NCBI RefSeq assembly: GCF_040227235.1
Contig: NZ_JBELNZ010000002.1
Location: 496,001 to 560,000 of the forward strand
Source: Parafrigoribacterium_A soli
GTDB taxonomy: Bacteria > Actinomycetota > Actinomycetes > Actinomycetales > Microbacteriaceae
DNA length: 64,000 nt
Direction of reading: 5' to 3'
Shown here: piece after piece, positions 43,862 through 52,118 of the stretch
How the letters are laid out: each line of letters begins with the position of its first letter
Position numbering within the stretch: position 1 is the first letter of the stretch
The notes under the pieces: model-generated
What the model was told of the DNA's origin: nothing
Database searches by the model: none
The model's input: only the letters and a program-made list of their open reading frames with translations
Translations under genes and position numbers: made by a program

Positions 43862-43963
43862 CTGATGCGAGGTTGTGACCCGAGGGCTTCGACGACACCC
43901 GCACGGGGACTGCCCGCCGTTCCTCTTCTCCCCTAGCGTGTAGCCGTACCCGAGGGGATGGTT

Positions 43964-45184
43964 GTGAGCGGCAGAGCGCGATGGCGGCCGAGGTTCGGCG
44001 CGAGTTTCTGGATCGTGGCGCCGGTCGTGGCCGCTTTCTCGGTCACGGGTGCGGCATCCGGAGGTTTCGGCGGTCTCTTGCTCGCGTGGGGCCTCATCGC
44101 GATCGTGACGGCGCTGTACTCGCTGGTGGCGGGCCGACCGGGTTGGGCCTCCATTCCCGGGCGCGGCACTGCGGCGGTCGTGCTCGCGATCTCCCTGGCG
44201 ACGATGGGTGTGGGGGCGTCGCTTCTTCCGCGCGCGGGTGCGGCCACGATTCCCGTCGCTCAACCGACGCCGAGCCCGACGCAGACGGTCGCCTCGACGG
44301 ATACCCAGCCGACGCCCACCCCGTCGCGTCCACCGTCGCCATCCACCAGTGTCGCGTCGCCGGAGGGCACCGCGCTCGCCCTCCTGGCCACCCTGCCGGT
44401 CAAGGGCAAGTCCCCGCTCACCGGCTACGATCGCACCGGCATGTTCGGCCATGCCTGGCTGGACGTGGACCACAACGGATGCGACACGCGCAACGACATC
44501 CTGCAGCGCGACTTCGCCAGCACCGTGAAGAGCGGCCCGTGCAAGGTCATGAGCGGCGTGCTGGTCTCGCCATACACGGGCGCGACGATCAACTTCGTGC
44601 GCGGCAACACGACCTCGCAGGCGGTGCAGATCGACCACGTCGTCGCGCTCGCGAACGCGTGGCAGACGGGCGCGCAGCAGCTGAGCCAGCAGCAGCGCGA
44701 GGAACTCGCCAACGACCCTGTCAACCTGTTCGCGGTCGATGGCCGCTCCAATTCGCAGAAGGGCGCGGGTGACACGGCGACCTGGCTGCCGAGCGCCAAG
44801 TCCTTCCGCTGCACCTATGTCGCGCACCAGATCTCGGTGAAGGCAAAGTACGGCCTGTGGGTGACGTCGGCGGAGCACGATGCGATGTCGCGCATCCTCA
44901 GCGGATGTCCGAACGAGCCCGCGGTCGCGTCTGCACTGGTGCGCACGCCGGCCGCTGCCGCGCCGATGCCCGCTCCCGTCCCTGCGCCGGTTGCCGCGCC
45001 CGCCCCCGCCGCTCCCGCCGGATGCGACCCGAACTACTCGGGCCAGTGCGTCCCGATCGCAAGCGACGTGGATTGCGCGGGTGGCAGCGGCAACGGCCCC
45101 GCCTACACAAAGGGCCCGGTGCGCATCATCGGCACGGACATCTATCAACTCGACCGCGACGGCGACGGAATCGCCTGCGACTAA
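43964..45184 (+). CDS. Exported HNH (DUF1524) nuclease with excalibur Ca-binding domain
   Basis: A 406-aa membrane-anchored surface protein. Two or three N-terminal hydrophobic helices (residues 12-85) precede a Pro/Ser/Thr-rich spacer. The DUF1524/HNH domain covers about residues 135-310, with YDRTGMFGHAWLDVDHNGCDTRNDIL and the nuclease motif QIDHVVALANAWQTGA, DPVNLFAVDGRSNSQKG. After an Ala/Pro linker the C-terminus is an excalibur-like domain ending DRDGDGIACD with paired Cys. The GTG at 43964 has GAGGGG 6 nt upstream; the ATG at 43958 touches the same site. It probably digests extracellular DNA. Confidence 0.9.
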   Translation: MSGRARWRPRFGASFWIVAPVVAAFSVTGAASGGFGGLLLAWGLIAIVTALYSLVAGRPGWASIPGRGTAAVVLAISLATMGVGASLLPRAGAATIPVAQPTPSPTQTVASTDTQPTPTPSRPPSPSTSVASPEGTALALLATLPVKGKSPLTGYDRTGMFGHAWLDVDHNGCDTRNDILQRDFASTVKSGPCKVMSGVLVSPYTGATINFVRGNTTSQAVQIDHVVALANAWQTGAQQLSQQQREELANDPVNLFAVDGRSNSQKGAGDTATWLPSAKSFRCTYVAHQISVKAKYGLWVTSAEHDAMSRILSGCPNEPAVASALVRTPAAAAPMPAPVPAPVAAPAPAAPAGCDPNYSGQCVPIASDVDCAGGSGNGPAYTKGPVRIIGTDIYQLDRDGDGIACD

Positions 45185-45197
45185 TTGGGTTGGGAAA

Positions 45198-46988
45198 CTA
45201 CGCAGGGTCGCTCGGAATGAACTGTTTCAGGTGCGCGCGTAACGCTGGGTCGCACACGTAGACGTAGGTGCCGCGGATTCCACGGGTCAGAAGCACCGCA
45301 TAGATGTTCGTGATGAAACGGAGAAGGTCGTCATCCGTATAGGTCTTCCCCAGCGCGGGATTGTTCTCCTTGCCCTTTTTGTCGAAATAGGACGCGCGAT
45401 CGATGAACAATCTCTTAACCAGGGGGTCGTATCGCAGGTCGTTGCCAATGATGACTCCCGCGTAGTTGAGGTCATACCCCTGCACCGTGTGAATGGAACC
45501 GACTTCCTCGAGGGAGCCCTTCGACGCAATCCAGTCCACCTGCGTGCCATTCCAGCGAAATTGGGTCTCGTCGATCTGGATATCGAACGCCGTCTTGTCG
45601 TTCTTGGTCTTCCACTCCCATGCGTACCCAGCGACCATGCGCGCGAGTCCCCCTTCGGCATCCTTGCGGTGAATCTGATCGCGCATCTCAGCGACGTCAT
45701 CGAACATCCGAAAGTCATAGCCGTCAAAGGTCTCGGGCGCCACTGGGGTCGGTTCTCCCAGCGCGGGTGCCGTGCCGAAAATGCGCCTGATGTACCCGAC
45801 GTAGTCGGAACCAGCTTGCACGCGCATCTGCGACAGCAGGGGGTAGTAACGGTGGTCACGCTGTGCCTGGAAAACCATATCCTCAAGCAAGGCCTGCGGT
45901 ACATCGGCCGGTCGAACGCTCTGTGCAGCATCCAGCAAGAAGATCTGATGCTTACTCTTGGCACGAATCCAATCCAGCTGGGTTTTCGTCTTGTCGTCCG
46001 CACCGAATAACTTCTCGGTGACGTCCTGGAACTTCTTATTCTGGGATGCCGAAGGCTGATTCGCACGCTGGTTCAGCCGGTGCGCTTCATCGACGACGAG
46101 CAGGTCGATCTGTTGATCAGCGACTCCGACTTCAAACGGCGTCATGACCATGTCTGCCGAGAGGCCCGGCGTCTTGCGAAATACTTTCTGGATGGATTTG
46201 CGAAGCGACTGCTGGGGAACGACAAGACCTATGCGGAAGTCCCTCAGCAATTCCGGATAACCAGGCACAAAGAACTCCGAGAACAGCGAGTCTCCATCGA
46301 TATCGTCCTGTGGCATTGACCGCGCGATATCGACGAGGAGCTTGATCAGGTAGATACCGATGACAGTCTTGCCCGTGCCCGGATCGCCCTGGATCACGCT
46401 GGTACTGCCGACGTCGGCTTTCACGTGGGCGAAGAGCCCTTCAAGGATGTCCTCGACTGCAATAGCCTGATCTTGGCTCAGCGCCTTAAATGGCGACAGC
46501 TTGAACAGATCACTGTTTTCGATCTCCGGGATACCTCGCGTGAAGACTCCATCACGCAGGAGGTGGTCGAACACTTCGCGAAAAGTCTCGCGGTACTTGG
46601 CGCGGTCGAAGTAGTCCGCCTCGGTGATCCCGTCGTTCCGGTTCAACACCCGATAAGTACCGTCGCCCGCGAAGAGGCGAATCAGATATGACTCGAGGTC
46701 CAGACAGACCGACTTGTTGAACGTCTCATCGATGATCACGCGGATGGTGCGCAGCTGCTGCTTCTCCGGAGAGCCGAGGTGCTGGCGCATTCGCTTGTCG
46801 GCATTGAGCGTCTCGCCGACGTAGACGTTGTCAAGGACGCCCGACCTCCACGCCCGTGTGCCTCGGTCGGCGTCATCCAGGATGTACACGACCGGCCAAT
46901 TGGTGTTGTGCTGTTCACGCGGCGCCCACGACTTGACAGCCTGTTGGCTGAATTCCAGCCGCTCAATCTCAAAGCGCGTCGTATTCAC
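45198..46988 (-). CDS. GIY-YIG nuclease fused to DUF2075 superfamily 1 helicase
   Basis: A 596-aa two-domain protein. Residues 30-110 form a GIY-YIG nuclease-like domain: VYILDD (34-39), VYVGET (55-60), RMRQHL and a Glu (99) in DLESYL, the usual metal ligand. Residues 165-590 are a DUF2075 helicase: Walker A GDPGTGKT (201-208), Walker B LLVVDEAHR (297-305), FLLDAAQSVRP, SIHTVQGYDLNYAGVIIG and the arginine finger motif VLLTRGIRGTYVY. Base composition and Lys/Asn content are less extreme than in neighbours, hinting at transfer. Its ATG overlaps the upstream MazG-like gene stop by 4 nt, so they act together, plausibly in defence or nucleic-acid quality control. Confidence 0.9.
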   Translation of the reverse strand: MNTTRFEIERLEFSQQAVKSWAPREQHNTNWPVVYILDDADRGTRAWRSGVLDNVYVGETLNADKRMRQHLGSPEKQQLRTIRVIIDETFNKSVCLDLESYLIRLFAGDGTYRVLNRNDGITEADYFDRAKYRETFREVFDHLLRDGVFTRGIPEIENSDLFKLSPFKALSQDQAIAVEDILEGLFAHVKADVGSTSVIQGDPGTGKTVIGIYLIKLLVDIARSMPQDDIDGDSLFSEFFVPGYPELLRDFRIGLVVPQQSLRKSIQKVFRKTPGLSADMVMTPFEVGVADQQIDLLVVDEAHRLNQRANQPSASQNKKFQDVTEKLFGADDKTKTQLDWIRAKSKHQIFLLDAAQSVRPADVPQALLEDMVFQAQRDHRYYPLLSQMRVQAGSDYVGYIRRIFGTAPALGEPTPVAPETFDGYDFRMFDDVAEMRDQIHRKDAEGGLARMVAGYAWEWKTKNDKTAFDIQIDETQFRWNGTQVDWIASKGSLEEVGSIHTVQGYDLNYAGVIIGNDLRYDPLVKRLFIDRASYFDKKGKENNPALGKTYTDDDLLRFITNIYAVLLTRGIRGTYVYVCDPALRAHLKQFIPSDPA

Positions 46989-47305
46989 AGAGCGTCGTAT
47001 TTCGTACTTCGTCCACGCGCCTTGTCGGCGGGGTACTTCTCTCGCGTCACCACCAACTTGTCGAGAATGATCTGGTTTGGATCGACGCCGATCCGCTCGG
47101 CGAGCAGCATGCAGTAGGTGAGCACGTCGGCGAGCTCTTCGCGCACCCGATCATTGTCAGCGTCGCGGTTCCACTGGAAGCACTCCAGCAGTTCGCCTGC
47201 CTCGATAGAGATGCTCTTCGCGAGATTCTCGGGAGTGTGGAATTGAGCCCAATCACGCTCGGCAACGAGCGCCGCGATTGCGTCGCCTACTGACAGTTCA
47301 ACCAT
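46985..47305 (-). CDS. MazG-like nucleotide pyrophosphohydrolase
   Basis: A 106-aa all-alpha NTP pyrophosphatase. The metal-binding signature is Glu35-xx-Glu38 (ISIEAGELLECFQW) and Glu57-xx-Asp60 (REELADVLTYC), with a C-terminal RGRSTKYDAL typical of the short MazG/dCTPase group. It should convert (d)NTPs to (d)NMPs. The ATG at 47305 is preferred over the TTG at 47314. Its stop overlaps the helicase start (ATGA). A promoter would have to lie in the palindrome-bearing gap upstream. Confidence 0.9.
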   Translation of the reverse strand: MVELSVGDAIAALVAERDWAQFHTPENLAKSISIEAGELLECFQWNRDADNDRVREELADVLTYCMLLAERIGVDPNQIILDKLVVTREKYPADKARGRSTKYDAL

Positions 47306-47713
47306 GCTCGCCAAGGTAGCAGGCCCGGGTTTCTCCGGCGATCCTGCTTCGATGCCCGTTCGCTGACGCCTGAGCGCGGAGTGTCCAGCGCAGCAACCAT
47401 CAGATCACCCAGCGAGCCACCAAAAGGAGGCGTGCGCCGAGGTTCGGAGCGCGTGCGCTCCTCTTCGTCAGCCGCACAGCCGCGTCGCATGCCGAAGCTC
47501 GCGCGAGAACCGTGTGGCCACGCTCAATGCGAACTGTCGCAAATATTGCGACAGCTCAGCTTGCGCCACCAATATGCACTTCTTGCATAATTCAGATCGA
47601 GGCGGATGGCCGTGCTCAGCTCGAGCTGACGCCGCGACCAGCGCTGCCGAGGCTTCGGCAGAAAGCACACTGCCGACCGGGTAACCTCGCCTCCACTCCG
47701 GGAGTGGGCTCGC
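47306..47713. other. 408-bp noncoding gap with two palindromes
   Basis: Small frames occur on both strands but none has a ribosome site, a family motif or sensible composition. The stretch 47530-47600 is AT-richer than anything around it and contains two perfect dyads. It is upstream of the MazG/helicase pair and downstream of the exonuclease gene, so it should hold the promoter of the pair. An unrecognised small RNA is possible. Confidence 0.6.
47534..47589. promoter_or_regulatory. Two palindromes upstream of the MazG/helicase pair
   Basis: CTGTCGCAA-ATA-TTGCGACAG (47534-47554) is a perfect 21-bp palindrome. A second, TATGCA-N5-TGCATA, lies at 47573-47589. On the minus strand TTGGTG precedes the larger palindrome by a promoter-like distance. 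They are likely operator sites; no dedicated regulator gene lies adjacent. Confidence 0.55.
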
Positions 47714-48937
47714 TCAGTGCGCAAGCATCGCGGCGAGCCCCACCTCATCCACTATCGGGATGCCGTAGTCGCGAGCCTTTCGCGCCTTGCCCGAGAGAGA
47801 GTCTGGGTCTGCTGCAGCGACGAGCTTGACCTTCTTGGTCACGGCATCCCATGGCACGAAGCCTCGCTCGCGCAACTCGCGCTGCCAGTCTTCGCGGGAC
47901 CGCATCATGTCACCCGTAAGCACAATCTGGTCACCCGCTTGCAGGCGGAATGCTGCCGGCAATGATTCGGCTGGGGGTTCTGCGGCAGCCCGCGTCTGCA
48001 TCGCTGCCACCACGACGTCGCTGGGAACGTCGAGCATCCGTGCAATGGCGACCAAATCGGCAATCTCATCGGTGGTGAGGACTCCATCCGCCCAGGCCAC
48101 CGCGGTCAATTGGTCGAAATATTGCCGGTGCAAGGCGATGCAAGTGGTGCGACTGATGCCGAGCGTCTCGGCGAGATTCACAAGAGCGTTTGCCTCGTGT
48201 ACCGAAATCTGCTGGTCGAGCAGGCAGCGGTCAAGCAGCGCCAGATAGTCGAGGTGCTCCACAGGACCGGCATGTTCCGGCATCTTGAGAGTGATGCGTT
48301 GGATGAAGCTCGCCGAGGCCTGCGCCTGTGCTCCCCGCGACACCCATGGCGAGCCCAAGTGGGTGAGCGACGGCCACACCTCATCCAGTGCCTGGCTGAT
48401 GTAGGAGTACCAGAACTCGGGGTCGGTCTCGGAGCCCATATACGCGGCCAGCAGCTTGGCAGTCGCGAGAGCGTCGACGGATGCGCGATGCGCGTTCTCG
48501 AGTTCGATGTCGTAGGCAGCGCAGCAGTCGGCGAGCGCACGACCAGCACCGGGGAGAAAGTCACGCGCTAGTTGCATTGTGCACAACCACGGCTCGAGTG
48601 CGAGCGGCGGAATAGCGCCTGCACGTTCTAACTCAGCGCGAAGAAAACGGATGTCGAAACTCGCGTTGTGCGCGACCAGCACGCGACCCCGCAGCAAGTC
48701 GACAAGCTCGCAGGCGATCTGAGTGAACGTAGGCGCGCCCAGGACGTCGGCGGCTTTGATTCGATGGATATGCTGCGGACCCAGATCACGCTCCGGATTG
48801 ACGAGGGTGTCCCACTGGCCTGTCACGCTTCCATTGCCATCCAGGTGCACGACGGCCACCTCGACGACTCGATCGTGACCACCAGGAAACAGCCCGGTCG
48901 TCTCGAAGTCGATGACCGCAAAACCTGGTCCTGACAT
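47714..48937 (-). CDS. DEDDh exonuclease with TerB-like middle and BRCT C-terminus
   Basis: A 407-aa protein. The DnaQ-type 3'-5' exonuclease domain (residues 1-175) shows FAVIDFETTG (Asp, Glu), LVAHNASFDIRFLRAEL (Asp) and HRASVDALATAKLL (His, Asp). The middle (about 220-315) is helical and acidic with LTAVAWADGVLTTDEIADLVAIARML, similar to TerB domains. The C-terminal ~85 residues form a BRCT domain (GDQIVLTGDMMRSREDWQRELRERG, SGKARKARDYGIPIVDE). AAGGAGAG precedes the ATG at 48937. A role in DNA repair is likely; the polymerase partner, if any, is unknown. Confidence 0.88.
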   Translation of the reverse strand: MSGPGFAVIDFETTGLFPGGHDRVVEVAVVHLDGNGSVTGQWDTLVNPERDLGPQHIHRIKAADVLGAPTFTQIACELVDLLRGRVLVAHNASFDIRFLRAELERAGAIPPLALEPWLCTMQLARDFLPGAGRALADCCAAYDIELENAHRASVDALATAKLLAAYMGSETDPEFWYSYISQALDEVWPSLTHLGSPWVSRGAQAQASASFIQRITLKMPEHAGPVEHLDYLALLDRCLLDQQISVHEANALVNLAETLGISRTTCIALHRQYFDQLTAVAWADGVLTTDEIADLVAIARMLDVPSDVVVAAMQTRAAAEPPAESLPAAFRLQAGDQIVLTGDMMRSREDWQRELRERGFVPWDAVTKKVKLVAAADPDSLSGKARKARDYGIPIVDEVGLAAMLAH

Positions 48938-49034
48938 TTGCTCTCCTTCGAACGCGACAACCGACTCTAGCGCGAGGCACGGCTACAGACGCTTCCTGAC
49001 GAGTACTCCATGACCTCGGAGAGGAGCCTTGCGG

Positions 49035-49370
49035 CTATGCGACCGCGGGAACGGCCTGAGTGGCGCTTGAGCCACCGATTGATCGATTGAACGAGCTTTG
49101 GACAATCGCCGCCCCGATGAAGCCGAGAAGGAACAAGAGCCAGAAGGCACCGTGACGGCGCATGCTTCGACCAGTGAACTGCTCGACTCCCACCGCGTAT
49201 TTCCAGATCCACACGATGTTGCCGATAGGAACGATGAGTAGCCAGGCAGTTGGGATCTTGCTGCCTGCAGCCTTCATCTCGTTCTTCGTCTTCACATACC
49301 AAACGAGCGAATAGATGCCGAATGTGACGAATGGCAGGAGGAGCGGGGCAGCTGGGCTTCGGCGTTTCAT
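49035..49370 (-). CDS. DUF4234 membrane protein
   Basis: A 111-aa protein with three predicted transmembrane helices. LLPFVTFGIYSLVWYVKTKNEMKAAG near the N-terminus is the hallmark of DUF4234, where the helix is followed by a WYxxxNxE motif; IVPIGNIVWIWKYAVGVEQFTG and FWLLFLLGFIGAAIVQSSFN follow. Function unknown. It ends about 97 bp before the exonuclease start and may be monocistronic. Confidence 0.85.
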   Translation of the reverse strand: MKRRSPAAPLLLPFVTFGIYSLVWYVKTKNEMKAAGSKIPTAWLLIVPIGNIVWIWKYAVGVEQFTGRSMRRHGAFWLLFLLGFIGAAIVQSSFNRSIGGSSATQAVPAVA

Positions 49371-49645
49371 GAGTCTTCTATTCTGCGATTATTGAGCGCA
49401 ACTCCGAGCGTAGGGGTCAGTGCTCGTGAGGAGCTCCCCCAGTTCGGGGCGATCGCGGAGACCTTCGCGCGTCTTAGCTCTCCGCCCTGCTAGTCGTCCT
49501 GCATCCGACGTGGGTTCACGACGACTCGCAGAGCACTGGCCAGCCACAGGAGGCCGTCATGTCGGGTCGTGACGCCGCGACAGGAACGTGTATCGGCGCA
49601 TCGGCGCGCCCGTTGACCGACGGGCCACAACAACGGTCCTCTTCG

Positions 49646-50263
49646 CTACCCTACGACATCGGCGATCAGCTCCGTCACCGGCCGGCTGAACACGACGAAG
49701 GCGGCACAGTTCACGACCACCGTGGTCCAGAACGTCGCCTGGAACGATTCCTTGCGGTTTTTGTGGTGCAGGAGTTGCTGCGCCAGGATCGCGCCCGGCC
49801 ATCCGCCGAAAAGCGACACCATGTGCAGGGTGTTCTCGGAGGTGCGCCAGCTTCCCGCGCCGGCAGCTGCCTTGTCCCGCGTGTAGAGGGCAATGCTCGC
49901 CACGCTCAGCACTGCGTAGACAAGGCCGATCCACGGCGACACTGGCCAGTACGTTCCGACCACGATGTACAGGCCGATGAAACCCAGAATCGCGAAATAG
50001 CCCTCGGCGCCGAGAGTGACCCTCTGTCGCGGGAGCGTCTCGAACGGCCTCCGCACGGACCGCGCGCGAGTGCGACCGTCTGGTGCCAGTTCCACGTCGA
50101 ACGTCACGAAGTCGCCCTCCTTCGGCCGGCCCGCACCGCGGGGCCAGGCGTGGATGTGGGCGAAGACGCGGTGACCGCCGGCCTCCGGCTGGATGTAGCC
50201 GAAGCCGCGCTCGTCATCCCAGGAGACGAGTACACCCTCCTGGGCCGCAGCATCCGAATCCAT
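49646..50263 (-). CDS. Cold-shock-like domain fused to DUF1294 membrane domain
   Basis: A 205-aa protein. Residues 8-70 are a cold-shock (OB-fold) domain: GVLVSWDDERGFGYIQPEAGGHRVFAHI, where RGFGYI is RNP1-like and VFAHI is RNP2-like. Residues 85-200 are DUF1294, three to four helices with the motif DKAAAGAGSWRTSENTLHMVSLFGGWPGAILAQQLLHHKNRKESF. The pair tethers a nucleic-acid-binding fold to the membrane. Function is unknown. A 6-bp GC hairpin (49608-49625) lies past the stop without a U-tract. Confidence 0.88.
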   Translation of the reverse strand: MDSDAAAQEGVLVSWDDERGFGYIQPEAGGHRVFAHIHAWPRGAGRPKEGDFVTFDVELAPDGRTRARSVRRPFETLPRQRVTLGAEGYFAILGFIGLYIVVGTYWPVSPWIGLVYAVLSVASIALYTRDKAAAGAGSWRTSENTLHMVSLFGGWPGAILAQQLLHHKNRKESFQATFWTTVVVNCAAFVVFSRPVTELIADVVG

Positions 50264-50307
50264 GAGCCGATGCTAACGTCCGCTCAACACCGAGCTGAGA
50301 CACTGCG

Positions 50308-51345
50308 CTACGCCGAAACCCCCACCGCACTTGACGGCGCCCAGAGATTGATGTCCATGTCGACGGCGTGCTGGTCGATGGCCGCGAGCTCGTCCGGCGT
50401 GAAGTCGAGGCCCGCAATCGCCGCGAGGTTCGCCTCAAGCTGCTCCACAGACGACGCACCGACGAGCGCGGAGGTCACCGGCTCGTTCCGCAGGGTCCAC
50501 GCGATGGCCAGCTGCGCGAGGCTCTGACCGCGACCCTTCGCGATGTCGGTGAGCGCGCGGATGGCGGCGAGAGTGTCGTCGTTGACCATGCTCTTCTGCA
50601 TCGATCCCTCGCGGGACGCGCGTGCGTCATCCGGAATGCCGCCGAGATAGCGATCGGTGAGCAGTCCCTGCGCGAGCGGAGAGAAGGCGATGCATCCGAC
50701 GCCCAACTCGGCCAGAGTGTCGAGCAGACCGCCCTCGACCCAGCGGTTGAACATCGAATACGAGGGCTGGTGGATGAGCAGCGGCGTTCCGAGGTCGGCA
50801 AGGATTTGCGCCGCCTGCTTCGTGCGCTCCGGCGAGTAGGAGGAGATTCCGGCATACAGGGCCTTGCCCGAGGTGACGGCGCTGTGCAGCGCACCCATCG
50901 TCTCTTCGAGCGGCGTGTCTGGATCGGCACGGTGCGAGTAGAAGATGTCGACATAGTCGACGCCCATGCGGTCGAGGCTCTGGTCGAGCGACGCGAGAAG
51001 GTACTTGCGGGAGCCGAAATTACCGTACGGCCCTGGCCACATGTCGTAGCCGGCCTTGGTGGAGATGACGAGCTCGTCGCGGAACGGGGCGAAGTCACGG
51101 CGAAGGTGCTCGCCGAAGTTCTCCTCCGCGCTGCCATACGGAGGGCCGTAGTTGTTGGCGAGGTCGAAGTGGGTCACTCCGAGATCGAACGCACGGCGCA
51201 GGATCTGCTGCTGCCAGTCCATCGGCACGTTGTGTCCGAAGTTCTGCCACAGGCCGAGCGAGACGGCGGGAAGCTTGAGGCCGCTTCTGCCGGTGCGGCG
51301 ATAGACCATGGAGTCGTAACGAGAATCAGCGGGGCTATAGGTCAT
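50308..51345 (-). CDS. Aldo/keto reductase, L-glyceraldehyde-3-phosphate reductase type
   Basis: A 345-aa NADPH-dependent reductase of the YghZ/KCNAB-like group. FDLANNYGPPYGSAEENFG is the group signature (Asp and Tyr of the tetrad), with Lys in VISTKAGYDMWPGPYG and His in IFYSHRADPDTPLEET; QPSYSMFNRW and ALVGASSVEQLEANLAA bind cofactor. Homologues reduce L-glyceraldehyde 3-phosphate and detoxify methylglyoxal. The match over the full length is strong. It is 45 bp downstream, in order, from nothing else in the same unit that is clearly linked. Confidence 0.92.
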   Translation of the reverse strand: MTYSPADSRYDSMVYRRTGRSGLKLPAVSLGLWQNFGHNVPMDWQQQILRRAFDLGVTHFDLANNYGPPYGSAEENFGEHLRRDFAPFRDELVISTKAGYDMWPGPYGNFGSRKYLLASLDQSLDRMGVDYVDIFYSHRADPDTPLEETMGALHSAVTSGKALYAGISSYSPERTKQAAQILADLGTPLLIHQPSYSMFNRWVEGGLLDTLAELGVGCIAFSPLAQGLLTDRYLGGIPDDARASREGSMQKSMVNDDTLAAIRALTDIAKGRGQSLAQLAIAWTLRNEPVTSALVGASSVEQLEANLAAIAGLDFTPDELAAIDQHAVDMDINLWAPSSAVGVSA

Positions 51346-51401
51346 TTCCCTATGTTCGCACGGCGCGCTGGGCCGAGGATGTCAGCGCGGGTGGAACGAC
51401 G

Positions 51402-51788
51402 CTACTGGGTAATGCGCAGGATGTAGCGCGGCTTCGTGCCCTGCTTACTGAACTTCTCGATCCACAGAAAGAAGCTGTATTCGAGCCCGAACTTCTTGCG
51501 GAAGACGTTCTCGAGTTCCGGCGTCTCCTCCAGGATCTCGGCGTGCCCGACCGCGACTGGGGCGTCATCCGCCACCTTGCCCATGCGGGAGCTGGGACGC
51601 AGTTCGACCCGGTCGTTGTTGCGAATGCGCTTGACCTTGCCACTGCCCTGCGGTGTCGTCACGAGCAGCGCGTCGCCGTCGCGGGCGATCCACACGGGTG
51701 TCGACACGCCCACCCCGGACTTGCGAAAGGTCGTGAGCGAGACGAAGTGCTCGTCACCGAGGTCGAGAAGTGTGGTTGCTTGGGCCAT
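51402..51788 (-). CDS. PPOX-class F420-dependent oxidoreductase
   Basis: A 128-aa split-barrel protein, second of its class in the window. HFVSLTTFRKSGVGVSTPVWIARDGDALLVTTPQGSGKVKRIRNNDRVELRPSSRMGKV is the typical F420/FMN-binding half, and VFRKKFGLEYSFFLWIEKF the C-terminal part. It may reduce or sequester small electrophiles. It precedes the aldo/keto reductase gene on the minus strand with a 56-bp gap. Confidence 0.88.
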   Translation of the reverse strand: MAQATTLLDLGDEHFVSLTTFRKSGVGVSTPVWIARDGDALLVTTPQGSGKVKRIRNNDRVELRPSSRMGKVADDAPVAVGHAEILEETPELENVFRKKFGLEYSFFLWIEKFSKQGTKPRYILRITQ

Positions 51789-51828
51789 GGGTCCACGGTA
51801 GTGCAGCGCAGCGACCCCGGACTCGCAC

Positions 51829-52068
51829 TTAGGAGTGGTGCTCCTCTGCCTTCACGGGCGCGAACCTGCGCACGCGTTCGCCGTCGACCTCCACCTCGCT
51901 GACAAACATGTCGAACGGTCGCACCCACATCCCGCGCAGCCCGTAGAGGGCGCGATAGACGACGAGCCGCTCCTCCGTCTCTGAATGCGAGGCCACGCCG
52001 ATCACCTCGTAGAGATTGCCCTTGTAGTGCCGATAGAGACCGGGCTCGACGTGATCGGGAGCAGACAT
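51829..52068 (-). CDS. DUF1653 protein
   Basis: A 79-aa single-domain beta protein. EPGLYRHYKGNLYEVIGVASHSETEERLVVYRALYG and LWVRPFDMFVSEVEVDG-like text (here MWVRPFDMFVSEVEVDG) define DUF1653. The family sometimes occurs fused to nucleotide- or metal-handling domains but has no fixed function. It is complete for the family. Divergent from the EEP-family gene at 52119. Confidence 0.9.
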   Translation of the reverse strand: MSAPDHVEPGLYRHYKGNLYEVIGVASHSETEERLVVYRALYGLRGMWVRPFDMFVSEVEVDGERVRRFAPVKAEEHHS

Positions 52069-52118
52069 CCCACCATTCTGCCCGCACCGGGGGCGTGAGG
52101 CGGTCGTAGGCTGACACG

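Noticed and set aside
47468..47668. 66-codon minus-strand frame in the palindrome gap
   Set aside because: No ribosome site, no family resemblance, and it reads through the palindrome; could be tested by ribosome profiling.
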